A DNA stretch of 64,000 nt from Bacteroidia bacterium. Lineage in GTDB: Bacteria; Bacteroidota; Bacteroidia; Bacteroidales; Prolixibacteraceae. Each line of letters begins with the position of its first letter. Position 1 is the first letter of the stretch. The notes beneath the pieces are model-generated. The model had not been told where the DNA came from, searched no databases, and worked only from the letters and a program-made list of their open reading frames with translations. The stretch spans positions 50,810 through 114,809 of the forward strand of contig JAPLDT010000042.1 of assembly GCA_026391315.1 (NCBI GenBank), written 5' to 3'. The translations under genes and the position numbers were made by a program. Below are positions 52,622 through 61,546 of this stretch, one piece after another.

Positions 52622-54253
52622 ATGGAAAACAATAACAACAATAGATTATCAACCTGGATGCCCGTTTTTTTGGCAGTAACACTCATATTCGGTGTCTGGT
52701 TGGGGATAAAATTGCAAAACAGAAAAATTGGAGCAATGGTACCAACCCAGTTAAGCAACAACAGTAAGCTGGATGTGGTCATGAAATTAATTGAAGGAAA
52801 TTATGTTGATGCGGTAGATTCAAAGAAAATCGTTGAAGATGCGATTCCTGAGATGCTCAAACAGTTGGATCCGCATACCACTTATATTGCTGCCAGGGAT
52901 ATGCAGGGGGTTACCGAAGAGATGACCGGAAATTTTGGCGGCATTGGCGTTCAGTTCTCCATTCAGAATGATACGGTAATGGTTATTGATGTTGTTTCGG
53001 GTGGCCCCTCTCAGAAATTGGGCATCCGGGCCGGTGACAGAATTGTCAGGGTAGGGGATTCTACCATGGTGGGCAAGAATGTCAAAAACGAACTTGTATT
53101 CAAGAAATTGCGCGGGCCCAAAGGCACCAAAGTTAATGTGAGCATCTGGCGCAAGGGATTGCCCGGTTTGCTGAGTTTCAACATTACCAGGGGTGATATT
53201 CCAATCAATAGCGTTGATGTCTCATACCTGATCGACAACAAGACCGGATATGTGAAAATTGGCCGTTTTGCAGAGCATACCTATGATGAGTTTATGGGTG
53301 CCATGGCCAAATTGGAAAGTGGCGGAGCAGAGCAGGTCATCATTGACCTTCGGGGCAATCCTGGAGGCTATTTAAGCGCAGTTATCCGGATGGTGAGTGA
53401 ATTGCTCGATAAAGGTGAACTCATCGTTTATACGGCGGGGAGAACGCAACCAAAAAGGGAATTTGATGCGGAGAACCGCGGAAAGTTCTTCGGAAAGAGG
53501 GTGGTGATACTTGTCGATGAATATTCTGCATCGGCCAGTGAGATCTTTGCCGGAGCGGTTCAGGACAACGACCGGGGAACCATCATCGGCAGACGGACTT
53601 TTGGCAAAGGACTTGTCCAGGAGCAGATCCCATTCTACGATGGTTCGGCCATTCGTCTGACAGTGGCCAGGTACTACACCCCTTCGGGAAGATGCATTCA
53701 AAAGTCTTACAAGAAAGGAACGGATGATTATTATGCCGACCTGACCAGACGCTTTGTCCACGGGGAAATGGAACAAAAGGATAGCATCCACATGGCCGAC
53801 ACGGCCAGATATTTTACCCGCCTGAAAAGGGTGGTCTTTGGCGGGGGCGGGATCATGCCCGACATCTTTGTTCCGGCCGACACTTCAGGAAACTCTGCCT
53901 ATCTCTTTAAGCTTATGCAGAAGGGGCTGGTTTACCAATATGCTTTCGACTATGCAGATAAGCACCGTGCGGAGTTGTCTAAACTTAAAACAGGAGCTGA
54001 ATTTTCAGATCTTTTGCGAAAACGGGCCATCTTTGGTGAGTTTTTACAGTACGCTGTTAAAAACGGAGTTGCCAACAATGAAACAGGCATCAAAACTTCG
54101 GGCAAGATCATTGAGACCCAATTGATGGCATACATTGCCAGGAACATCATCGGGGAAGAGGGCTTTTACAGCATCATTAGCAACATTGACTATACGTTGC
54201 AGGATGCGTTAAAGACTATCAACAGCAAGGATAAGATGGTCAGTGTAAAGTAA
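52622..54253 (+). CDS. C-terminal processing peptidase (S41, CtpA-like)
   Basis: The 543-residue membrane-anchored protease has an N-terminal membrane segment at about 10-30 (STWMPVFLAVTLIFGVWLGI). A PDZ domain follows (VVSGGPSQKLGIRAGDRIVR), then the S41 core with IIDLRGNPGGYLSAV, the catalytic Ser in VDEYSASASEIFAG and the Lys in RRTFGKGLVQ. The C-terminal half carries a further helical region typical of Bacteroidota CtpA-type enzymes. It acts in the periplasm on misfolded or precursor proteins. A strong bidirectional hairpin ends the message at 54252-54289. Confidence 0.94.
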   Translation: MENNNNNRLSTWMPVFLAVTLIFGVWLGIKLQNRKIGAMVPTQLSNNSKLDVVMKLIEGNYVDAVDSKKIVEDAIPEMLKQLDPHTTYIAARDMQGVTEEMTGNFGGIGVQFSIQNDTVMVIDVVSGGPSQKLGIRAGDRIVRVGDSTMVGKNVKNELVFKKLRGPKGTKVNVSIWRKGLPGLLSFNITRGDIPINSVDVSYLIDNKTGYVKIGRFAEHTYDEFMGAMAKLESGGAEQVIIDLRGNPGGYLSAVIRMVSELLDKGELIVYTAGRTQPKREFDAENRGKFFGKRVVILVDEYSASASEIFAGAVQDNDRGTIIGRRTFGKGLVQEQIPFYDGSAIRLTVARYYTPSGRCIQKSYKKGTDDYYADLTRRFVHGEMEQKDSIHMADTARYFTRLKRVVFGGGGIMPDIFVPADTSGNSAYLFKLMQKGLVYQYAFDYADKHRAELSKLKTGAEFSDLLRKRAIFGEFLQYAVKNGVANNETGIKTSGKIIETQLMAYIARNIIGEEGFYSIISNIDYTLQDALKTINSKDKMVSVK

Positions 54254-54289
54254 AAAGAAAAGGATGATCTCGCTCATCCTTTTCTTTTT
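54252..54289. terminator. Bidirectional terminator between S41 and the 93-residue protein gene
   Basis: A perfect 16-bp stem AAAAAGAAAAGGATGA with its complement around the loop TCTCGC, with T/A-rich ends on both sides. It serves the converging genes and overlaps the stop codon of the minus-strand one. Confidence 0.85.
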
Positions 54290-54569
54290 ACTTTACCAGA
54301 CCTTCCAATTTTTTGTAGGCATCGTTGACACCAGTGACATATTCTTGTTTTAGTTTCAGATAAAATCCTTTGACCAGTTTGGGGTTATCTTTACCGTCAG
54401 GATTGTTGATTTTGTCAATCGTGGTGTTGTGCAGGAGAACGATTTCATCAATCACTGCCATTGCTTCCATCTCTTTGCCATTGAAGGTCTGAACAAAATC
54501 GATACAATCACCGATCATCTGAGAAGATAAGAACTCTATCTCCTTCTTTAACTGTCTGATACTTGCCAT
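54288..54569 (-). CDS. Conserved small helical protein, function unknown
   Basis: This 93-residue protein is cytosolic and mainly helical, starting MASIRQLKKEIEFLSSQMIG then DCIDFVQTFNGKEMEAMAVI. A YLKLKQEY-type helix ends it. I recognise the type as a conserved Bacteroidota protein of unknown role often near the Ig-like lipoprotein gene, which starts 20 bp further upstream on the same strand. No motif points to an activity. Confidence 0.75.
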   Translation of the reverse strand: MASIRQLKKEIEFLSSQMIGDCIDFVQTFNGKEMEAMAVIDEIVLLHNTTIDKINNPDGKDNPKLVKGFYLKLKQEYVTGVNDAYKKLEGLVK

Positions 54570-54588
54570 AACTTATGATTGAATTGGT

Positions 54589-56469
54589 TTAAAAAAGTTT
54601 TGTTTTTTGCGGAGCATTGTTGCCGCCCTTCTTCTTCTTGAGTAATTTCTCTGCCTCCACGTCAGCATCGATAATCTTTTTTCTGAAACCGGCTGGATCA
54701 GGAAGTATCCAGGTATCCTTGTTATCCCAGTTTGAGCGTACTTTAATGACATTGAGGTTATAGCAAACTTCTTCAGGTTCAAGCTTTTCTTTGAGGTTAC
54801 CTGAATCCCAAACTCCGTTTTTGTTTCTGTCGAAGATAGCCTTCATCAGGTATTTTCGTGGTTCGAGGAAGGGGATGGTGATCTCCTCATCCTTGTCGAT
54901 TTTTATATTCTTTACCACTTTTTCATCAGCGGCATTCTCCAGAATCTGGATAATGGTTGGACCCTTTACGTTCTTTATGGAGAAAATTATTTTGCCGTAG
55001 TGCTCCTCTTCCTGTGTTTTGAACTCGGTTTTGAGTGCCTTGCCATACATTCCATAGATGGTATGCAGCGCAGTCGAATCGATGGTAAGTTTGTAATTGG
55101 TCCCAAATTCCCAGGGATAAGAGAACAGGAACCTGCGGTGATTCGAGGGATCCGGCTTAATTTTTGGCGCAATTTTGTAATAGGTGGTATCATTCTTCAC
55201 AAACAGCCTGACCTTTGCTGTATCGAAGGATAAGATAGGCTCAGGTGACTCTATTTGTACATCCCGGTAGGTATCCAAAACATTGCCCAGATTGGTTGTC
55301 AAAGTCACATATTTTTGTTCAGTGACTATTTTTCTACGCTCTTTACGCTTGTTCTTGTCAGATTTATTTAATTGATCTTCCGATAGATACAGTTTTATGG
55401 TGTCTTTCTTGGTAAAAAAATGTCCGAGGCTGTCCTGCTGAAGAAAGGAGAGCTTAAGGGCAAGTGTATCCCTTTTGTAAACCAGGGAATCTGTAAGCCA
55501 TATTTTCAGGGTATCAGCTTTTCTACTCTTTTCAATCAGATTCCAGGGGCCTTTCGGATGGACATTAAGCACTTCTACATTGAAGGTATCTGCAGTCGAG
55601 CCGGTGAAGATAAGATCGACGGTTTTGCGGTTGAGGCGTTCGTATTTGTCGAGATTCAGTTCAAATCCCTTCTCGAAGAAAAGCGAGAAATTGATCGGAT
55701 CGGGATAAAACCTGGTTTTCCCAAGAACCACCAGCGTATCTGAACCTGTGATTACCGTATCCCGTTTGGGTTGAAATTCGGCTGTAGGTTCAATTCTGGA
55801 ACCCAGAAACGCAATAGAATCTACACCGGAAGTGTATTTGAGGTTGTTATCAATATCGCTCAAGGCATACATCTGGTAACTGGCAGCCGGCAGATTGGTT
55901 ACGGCAAAGAATCCCTGCGAATTGGTTTTTCCCACGAAATCGGGACGTGTCTTGTGTACAAGGGTATCAGAAGTGCCTTTGTAAAGAAGGATAAAGCAGT
56001 TTTTTGAGGGCTCGAGGGTGAAAGCATCCCTGACGAAGCCAACGAGACGTAACGAGTCAAGAGTCGGGCCTGTAGAGAAGGCCAATCGCAAATTTTTGTA
56101 TTTGTTTCTTTCGTTGTTATCGACTATTCCGTCTTTGAAATCGAGTGAATAGGTAGTGTTGGGTTTAAGTTTTTCGTTCAGGTCGACGATGATTGTTTTG
56201 CCTTTGGTTTTGAAGAGTGGCTTCTTGGTTGTTGGGGGCGAGACGATAAATTTGGTATTTAGTTCATCCGGTACAACAAATTCATTGAAGGTGATTCTAA
56301 CCTTGTTGTCTTTAAAATTCACCTGATTAGCTTCAGGAGTGCTTTTAACAATGACGGGAGGCAATTTATCTTTTGGCCCGCCTTTGGGCATTCCCATGTT
56401 GGCACACGAGTAAACCAGCAGCAAAGGGATCAAAACTGAAGCAACAATATGTACAACTCTTTTTACCAC
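54589..56469 (-). CDS. Lipoprotein with Ig-like (Big_5/SbsA-type) domain
   Basis: The 626-residue lipoprotein has a signal ending LLVYSC (Cys22), then CANMGMPKGGPKDKLPP, a glycine-proline stretch found in this family. An Ig-like domain at about 35-110 (VRITFNEFVVPDELNTKFIV) and a carboxypeptidase-regulatory-like domain (GFVRDAFTLEPSKNCFILLY) follow, with an EFG-type C-terminal domain. These proteins are conserved in Bacteroidota, often in the T9SS or outer-membrane context; the function is not known. It is 88 bp from the DUF4270 gene and probably in the same transcript. Confidence 0.8.
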   Translation of the reverse strand: MVKRVVHIVASVLIPLLLVYSCANMGMPKGGPKDKLPPVIVKSTPEANQVNFKDNKVRITFNEFVVPDELNTKFIVSPPTTKKPLFKTKGKTIIVDLNEKLKPNTTYSLDFKDGIVDNNERNKYKNLRLAFSTGPTLDSLRLVGFVRDAFTLEPSKNCFILLYKGTSDTLVHKTRPDFVGKTNSQGFFAVTNLPAASYQMYALSDIDNNLKYTSGVDSIAFLGSRIEPTAEFQPKRDTVITGSDTLVVLGKTRFYPDPINFSLFFEKGFELNLDKYERLNRKTVDLIFTGSTADTFNVEVLNVHPKGPWNLIEKSRKADTLKIWLTDSLVYKRDTLALKLSFLQQDSLGHFFTKKDTIKLYLSEDQLNKSDKNKRKERRKIVTEQKYVTLTTNLGNVLDTYRDVQIESPEPILSFDTAKVRLFVKNDTTYYKIAPKIKPDPSNHRRFLFSYPWEFGTNYKLTIDSTALHTIYGMYGKALKTEFKTQEEEHYGKIIFSIKNVKGPTIIQILENAADEKVVKNIKIDKDEEITIPFLEPRKYLMKAIFDRNKNGVWDSGNLKEKLEPEEVCYNLNVIKVRSNWDNKDTWILPDPAGFRKKIIDADVEAEKLLKKKKGGNNAPQKTKLF

Positions 56470-56557
56470 AGTTTGTCTTTAATTTACATTTTCTTGGTTT
56501 CAAGGCAAGCCGATCTCCATCCCCGGGCTTACACCGCCGGGGAAATGGTTTGGACAA

Positions 56558-57889
56558 TTACTGGTATCTGGTGTATTTGATATTCAGCTGAATAGGGCGA
56601 GAACTATTTCCTCCCTTGAGCACTACCCGGTAAGGAGATCCGTTCCGATCCGCGTTGACCAGATAGAAACTGGTATTAACGATCTCACCTTTAAGTATCT
56701 GCTCGAGATGCCTGGTGATGTTGAAAGTGTAACTCGCGGTTGTAGGATCGTAGATTCCTCCGTAATAGCTGCTGGACAACTGACTGTCTTTCGGGAACAA
56801 CTCGGTGCCAGTACTGTCCATGTATTTCAAATAGATGCTCGAAGGCATCTTGTACCGCCTTGGATCAGTTATCAGGGTATCAACAAAAAAGGTGATGGAT
56901 GCCTTGGTGATCGCATACATGGTCGAATCCTTCCATTTGTTTAAGGATGGAATGTTGATCTTAATTTTCGTACCTCCGGTGGGTTGAAGGTAGGTTAAGG
57001 AATCCTGAATAAGCTCCTGGTTCAAATGTGCCGAGAAGGCGCTGTTTCGGTAATCGTGTGAAAATGCCACAACGTTCGCAGAATTGGAGGTGACATTGTA
57101 GGAAAAAAAGAGCGAATCTTTTTTAGCCGTATGGTAGTAGAGTCCAATACCAGATCCAGATGCAGAGAGACCGATCAAGGTACCCTTTCTGCCGGCAGAG
57201 GCGGCTTCCACATACAATCCCTTGAAATTTTTCAGGAATACTTCATTTGAGATCATCTGGAGTGAGTCCAGCTTCAGCAACCGGTTACCAAGGGCAGGAT
57301 CAAGTTTGAAGCGCACATACTGGATTGTTGTATCTGTCTTCGCAGAGTCTGTCTTAAATTTTGGAATAAAACTTACCGATCCCAGTGGTGTGATCGAAGC
57401 CAGTGACTTCAAGTTAAATGAAGACATGTACTTGGCGTCGTATTCAAGGTCACCGGTCAACTCATAAACTTTCAAATTCTGCACCGTAGCAGTATCTCCG
57501 TAAATCCGCTTGTAGGTTAACCTCAGAATCAGCGAATCCAAAGTAGCGGTAGCGCCATAATTGGGATTGGAAGCGAGTCTGTATTGTGCTGCAAAGGCGC
57601 CATCGGTCCTACCGAATAGCGGATCATTGAAACTACCAATATAGTCATAAGCGGGACGATCGACCCTGATCTTCTCGTCTGTAAAAGTAAAAGACTTGAT
57701 GGTGCCTGATTCCGTATAGTTCCTTGAGTAAACAGCAGAACTTCCGGGGATTAGATTTTTTCCAAGACTTTCGTCACCTTTCTTGCAACCGGTGAACAGG
57801 AGAGACATTATAATGAAAGCCCAAACGAGGGCAAAAGCTTCAAAATATCGATTTTTCAATTGAATCAACTTTTTAGTAAACCGGCGCAA
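56558..57889 (-). CDS. DUF4270-family lipoprotein
   Basis: The 443-residue lipoprotein has a signal ending LLFTGC (Cys36) then KKGDESLGKNLIPGSSAVYS and the long beta-rich mature part with PAYDYIGSFNDPLFGRTDGA, a DUF4270 hallmark. The start of the signal (MRRFTKKLIQLKNRYFEAFA) is basic, then hydrophobic. In this phylum a DUF4270 gene is regularly placed beside glycogen synthase and panC, as here: the glycogen synthase gene ends 1 bp before this one starts. The function is unknown; a surface or periplasmic binding role is possible. Confidence 0.9.
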   Translation of the reverse strand: MRRFTKKLIQLKNRYFEAFALVWAFIIMSLLFTGCKKGDESLGKNLIPGSSAVYSRNYTESGTIKSFTFTDEKIRVDRPAYDYIGSFNDPLFGRTDGAFAAQYRLASNPNYGATATLDSLILRLTYKRIYGDTATVQNLKVYELTGDLEYDAKYMSSFNLKSLASITPLGSVSFIPKFKTDSAKTDTTIQYVRFKLDPALGNRLLKLDSLQMISNEVFLKNFKGLYVEAASAGRKGTLIGLSASGSGIGLYYHTAKKDSLFFSYNVTSNSANVVAFSHDYRNSAFSAHLNQELIQDSLTYLQPTGGTKIKINIPSLNKWKDSTMYAITKASITFFVDTLITDPRRYKMPSSIYLKYMDSTGTELFPKDSQLSSSYYGGIYDPTTASYTFNITRHLEQILKGEIVNTSFYLVNADRNGSPYRVVLKGGNSSRPIQLNIKYTRYQ

Positions 57890-57890
57890 A

Positions 57891-58694
57891 TTATAAAATT
57901 TTATTGTAAAAATCGAAATAGGAATCGATGTAACTATCTTTTGGCTGATAGTCGAGATACTGCATTCCTGAAGCCTTTATATGCTGCTCAATAACGGGAT
58001 TAATCACTTCACTTCCTTTGATGGCTGCATCCGAATAAGCAAGCGCAAGCTTGGTATAATTCTCGAATGTAGGTTCATTGATAACAGAGATGTCGCTCAG
58101 GTCGATACCGTCTTCGGCGATCTTTCTGGCCATCTCCTGGTTGAGAGGATTCACAAAATGATCATCATAGACTGAATAGACGATGCGGGTATCGGCAAAC
58201 AATGGATTGTCCTTGTACGTTTTCTTGACAAAGAGCGGAACCATGCCGGTGAACCAGCCATGGCAATGGATAATATCCGGTGACCAGCGTAGTTTGATCA
58301 CTGTCTCCAAAACGCCTCTGGCAAAGAAAATAGCACGTTCATCGTTGTCCTCGAACTCAACATCATTTTCGTCTTTCAACGAATATTTTCTTTGGAAATA
58401 ATCTTCATTGTCGATAAAGTACACTTGCATTCTGGCTGCCTGGATCGATGCAACCTTGATTATCAGCGGATGATCGTTGTCATTGATGATCAAATTCATA
58501 CCCGATAAACGGATCACTTCATGTAACTGGTTTCTTCTTTCATTGACATTTCCAAAACGCGGCATGAAGGTACGGATCTCTTTCCCCCGTTCCTGTATTC
58601 CCTGAGGCAGATATCGTCCAATCTCTGCAATCTCTGATTCAGGCAGATAAGGGGTGATTTCCTGTGAGATAAATAGAACCTTCTTTTTTTCCAT
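57891..58694 (-). CDS. Glycogen/starch synthase-like GT5 catalytic N-domain only
   Basis: This 267-residue protein has the GT5 N-domain: KKVLFISQEITPYLPESEIA, QERGKEIRTFMPRFGNVNER, DIIHCHGWFTGMVPLFVKK and RIVYSVYDDHFVNPL. The second GT-B domain with the ADP-glucose loop is absent; it stops after about 260 residues, while full enzymes are about 480-550. Short glycogen-synthase-like proteins next to panC and DUF4270 are known in Bacteroidota, so this is a conserved form rather than a broken gene. Catalytic activity is doubtful. Start at ATG 58694, then KKKVLFIS. Confidence 0.87.
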   Translation of the reverse strand: MEKKKVLFISQEITPYLPESEIAEIGRYLPQGIQERGKEIRTFMPRFGNVNERRNQLHEVIRLSGMNLIINDNDHPLIIKVASIQAARMQVYFIDNEDYFQRKYSLKDENDVEFEDNDERAIFFARGVLETVIKLRWSPDIIHCHGWFTGMVPLFVKKTYKDNPLFADTRIVYSVYDDHFVNPLNQEMARKIAEDGIDLSDISVINEPTFENYTKLALAYSDAAIKGSEVINPVIEQHIKASGMQYLDYQPKDSYIDSYFDFYNKIL

Positions 58695-58799
58695 TTCTTT
58701 AACTTAAAATGTTTTGCAAAAATATATAAAATTTCCGCAACTTTCAACCAATTTTAGGAAGACAAAAGTTAAACTAAGTGAATAAGAAAGAAGTGACTA

Positions 58800-58892
58800 A
58801 AGTGACTAAAGTGAACTAGAGTGACTAAAGTACTTTTGGACTCCCGACTTTGGTTGCTTAACTTTAGTCACTTTAGCTCACTTTAGTCACTT
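58800..58892. repeat. 32-bp inverted repeat (CTAAAGTGA heptad) between divergent genes
   Basis: Left arm 58800-58831 and right arm 58861-58892 are complements at 30 of 32 positions, with a 29-bp loop. Each arm is made of AGTGACTAA-type units. The right arm reaches over the -33 region of panC, 10 bp before the -7 box. Confidence 0.75.
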
Positions 58893-58902
58893 TTATTTTC
58901 CT

Positions 58903-58910
58903 TAACTTTG
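58903..58910 (+). promoter_or_regulatory. Bacteroidota -7 box TAACTTTG for panC
   Basis: TAACTTTG is an exact TAnnTTTG match, 21 bp before the ATG at 58932. Transcription from near 58916 excludes the in-frame ATG at 58908. Confidence 0.55.
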
Positions 58911-58931
58911 TATGTAGATTCAGACGATAAA

Positions 58932-59777
58932 ATGGAGCTTTTCAGGACAATATTGGAGTTGCAACAAGCGCTTACTGCAGACAGAAGCGCTGGACTTACC
59001 ATCGGTTTTGTGCCCACCATGGGCGCTTTACACCCGGGACATCTATCACTGGTGAACAGGGCCGGAGTGGAGAATGATCGGGTAGTCGTCTCTATTTTTG
59101 TCAATCCTACCCAGTTCAACGACCCCAGCGATCTTAGAAACTACCCCAGAACGCTGGATGCAGATATGGCATTGCTCTCGACCTGTCGGTGTGAATATGT
59201 TTTTGCACCTTCGGTAGATGAGATCTATCCGGTGCCGGATATCCGGAAATTTGACTTTGGTTCATTGGAGTCGGTCATGGAAGGTCATTTCAGACCTGGT
59301 CATTTTAATGGTGTTGCGCAAGTGGTGAGCAAATTGTTTGACTTGGTCAAACCAGATAAGGCCTATTTTGGACTGAAAGATTTTCAACAATATTCGATCA
59401 TTAAAAATATGTGTTCGATGCTGAAGCTACCTGTCGGGATTGTGGCTTGCGACATTGTCAGGGAAGCCGACGGACTTGCAATGAGTTCCAGAAATACCCT
59501 GCTTACGCCCGAACACAGGGCCATCGTGCCACAAATTTATAGTACTTTGCAAAATGCTTTGAAGGAAGCCGGCCAATTTAGGCCTGAAGAGGTTCGGAAG
59601 CATGTAATCGATAGAATAAATTCGTTAGGACTGCTACAGGTTGAATACTTCGAAATTGTAGACGAATTAACGCTCAAAGCCATCTCCTCCTGGGAGCAGA
59701 AGGGAACAAAGGTGGGATGTATAGCCGTTTTCGCCGGTAAAGTCCGTTTGATTGACAACATAGTTTTTGCTAAATAA
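58932..59777 (+). CDS. panC: Pantothenate synthetase
   Basis: The 281-residue enzyme joins pantoate and beta-alanine with ATP to make pantothenate. Motifs are the ATP loop [15 protein letters not shown] with both HxGH histidines, [21 protein letters not shown], and the C-terminal [11 protein letters not shown] loop. Start at ATG 58932 fits the promoter at 58903; an upstream in-frame ATG would add eight residues. panD follows 11 bp after the stop, so both coenzyme A precursors are made from one transcript. Confidence 0.97.
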   Translation: MELFRTILELQQALTADRSAGLTIGFVPTMGALHPGHLSLVNRAGVENDRVVVSIFVNPTQFNDPSDLRNYPRTLDADMALLSTCRCEYVFAPSVDEIYPVPDIRKFDFGSLESVMEGHFRPGHFNGVAQVVSKLFDLVKPDKAYFGLKDFQQYSIIKNMCSMLKLPVGIVACDIVREADGLAMSSRNTLLTPEHRAIVPQIYSTLQNALKEAGQFRPEEVRKHVIDRINSLGLLQVEYFEIVDELTLKAISSWEQKGTKVGCIAVFAGKVRLIDNIVFAK

Positions 59778-59788
59778 AAATATCAAAG

Positions 59789-60139
59789 ATGTTTATAGAA
59801 GTTTGCAAGTCGAAAATACACAGGGTAACGGTTACCGGAGCCGACCTTCAGTATGTCGGGAGTATTACCATTGATGAGGAGTTGATGAATGCCGCCAACC
59901 TGATCGAGAATGAGAAGGTGCAGATTGTCAACATCAACAATGGGGAGAGATTTGAAACCTACGTCATTCGCGGGCGAAGAAAATCCGGCGACATCATTCT
60001 CAATGGCCCCGCGGCCCGCAAAGTCGTAGTGGGTGATGTGATCATCATCGTCTCCTATGCCACCATGGATTTTGAGGAGGCAAAAACCTTTGAACCATGG
60101 ATTATTTTTCCGGATACTGAAACCAACAGATTGGTTTAA
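59789..60139 (+). CDS. panD: Aspartate 1-decarboxylase (pyruvoyl enzyme)
   Basis: This 116-residue precursor makes beta-alanine from aspartate. It self-cleaves between Gly24 and Ser25 in [16 protein letters not shown] to form the pyruvoyl group. The active-site [20 protein letters not shown] and the final [16 protein letters not shown] are present. It lies 11 bp after panC and ends 1 bp before the radA start codon. Length and the cleavage site are both normal. Confidence 0.96.
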   Translation: MFIEVCKSKIHRVTVTGADLQYVGSITIDEELMNAANLIENEKVQIVNINNGERFETYVIRGRRKSGDIILNGPAARKVVVGDVIIIVSYATMDFEEAKTFEPWIIFPDTETNRLV

Positions 60140-60140
60140 A

Positions 60141-61505
60141 TTGGCAAAGCTAAAAACATCGTTTGTCTGCCAAAATTGCGGATATGCCTCACCCAAATGG
60201 ATCGGACATTGCTCCTCCTGTGGCGAGTGGAACAGTTTTCAGGAAGAGGTATCCCTGCCGGCTAAAAGCCAATCCTCTTTTTCAGCCGCTGCAACTTCCT
60301 CCAGGCCTGTTACCCTCAATGAGATAGATCTTTTGGAACTTCCGCGGATAGATACCGGCAACGCCGAGTTCAACAGGGTATTGGGTGGCGGAATGGTACC
60401 CGGCGGATTGATCCTGCTGGGAGGTGAGCCGGGCATTGGAAAATCGACCCTCGTCATGCAGATTGCGCTACAGTTGCACCGCAGAAAAGTTCTTTATATC
60501 TCTGGAGAAGAGAGTTTGCAGCAGTTGAAAATGAGGGCTGAGCGGTTGGAAGGAGAGAATCCCACCTGCCTTTTCTTGTGCGAAACAGTTCTGGAATCTG
60601 TCCTTTTGCACATAGATAGGGAATCCCCTGACCTTGTGATCATCGACTCCATTCAAACAGTCAGCAGTGAGGCCATTGAGTCGACAGCAGGCAGTGTTAC
60701 CCAGATCAGGGAGTGTACGATTGCCATCATGAAGCTGGCTAAGTCCAGAAATATCGCTGTAATTCTGATCGGCCATATCAACAAGGAGGGAAGTCTTGCA
60801 GGGCCCAAAGTACTGGAGCACATTGTTGATACCGTATTGCAGTTCGAAGGTGACAGAAACCATCTTTACAGGATTGTCAGATCTGTTAAAAACAGGTTTG
60901 GCTCCACTTCGGAGCTCGGAATCTATGAGATGCAGCAATCTGGACTGCGCGAGGTCAGCAATCCTTCGGAAATGTTACTCTCGTCACACAACGAAGGGCT
61001 TAGCGGGACCTCTACTGCTGCTGCCATCGAGGGGATGCGCTCATTTTTGATCGAGGTACAGGCGCTGGTAGGTTCTGCAGCATATGGCACACCTCAACGT
61101 TCGGCAACCGGATTCGACTTGCGAAGGATGAACATGTTGCTGGCAGTTCTTGAGAAGAGGGCCGGATTCAAACTAATGGTCAAGGATGTCTTTCTCAATA
61201 TTGCCGGAGGATTGAAGGTAGATGATCCGGCCATGGATTTGGCAGTGATATGTGCCATTCTCTCCTCCAATTTTGATGTAGCCATCGACAAAGGCATCGC
61301 CTTTTCAGGTGAGATTGGATTAACGGGCGAGATAAGACCCGTTGGCAGGGTAGAGCAACGCATTGCAGAAGCCCAGAAACTTGGATTTAAAGAGATTTAC
61401 ATCTCGAAATACAACAAGGGGGTTGACTTCTCCCGTTTCGAAATTAAGATCCACCAGATCGAACGTGTGGAGAAACTGGTCAGGGTTTTGTTCGGAAAAA
61501 GTTGA
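60141..61505 (+). CDS. radA: DNA repair protein RadA
   Basis: This 454-residue RecA-like branch-migration protein has an N-terminal zinc finger FVCQNCGYASPKWIGHCSSC, Walker A GGEPGIGKSTL, DLVIIDSIQT, the RadA-specific KNRFG motif (SVKNRFGSTSEL) and a C-terminal Lon-protease-like domain (IAFSGEIGLTGEIRPVGRVE). The start is a TTG at 60141, 1 bp after the panD stop, giving MAKLKTSFVCQNCG; the upstream in-frame ATG at 60057 lies inside panD and has no family support. The gene ends in a strong terminator. It helps process recombination intermediates. Confidence 0.95.
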   Translation: MAKLKTSFVCQNCGYASPKWIGHCSSCGEWNSFQEEVSLPAKSQSSFSAAATSSRPVTLNEIDLLELPRIDTGNAEFNRVLGGGMVPGGLILLGGEPGIGKSTLVMQIALQLHRRKVLYISGEESLQQLKMRAERLEGENPTCLFLCETVLESVLLHIDRESPDLVIIDSIQTVSSEAIESTAGSVTQIRECTIAIMKLAKSRNIAVILIGHINKEGSLAGPKVLEHIVDTVLQFEGDRNHLYRIVRSVKNRFGSTSELGIYEMQQSGLREVSNPSEMLLSSHNEGLSGTSTAAAIEGMRSFLIEVQALVGSAAYGTPQRSATGFDLRRMNMLLAVLEKRAGFKLMVKDVFLNIAGGLKVDDPAMDLAVICAILSSNFDVAIDKGIAFSGEIGLTGEIRPVGRVEQRIAEAQKLGFKEIYISKYNKGVDFSRFEIKIHQIERVEKLVRVLFGKS

Positions 61506-61546
61506 AAGTGAAAAACGGGGAACCCGTTTTTCACTTTCAACTTTTT
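61501..61546. terminator. Bidirectional terminator between radA and gldN
   Basis: A perfect 19-bp stem GTTGAAAGTGAAAAACGGG with its complement around GAA, followed by TTTTT. It begins with the last codons of radA and abuts the gldN stop on the other strand. Confidence 0.88.
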
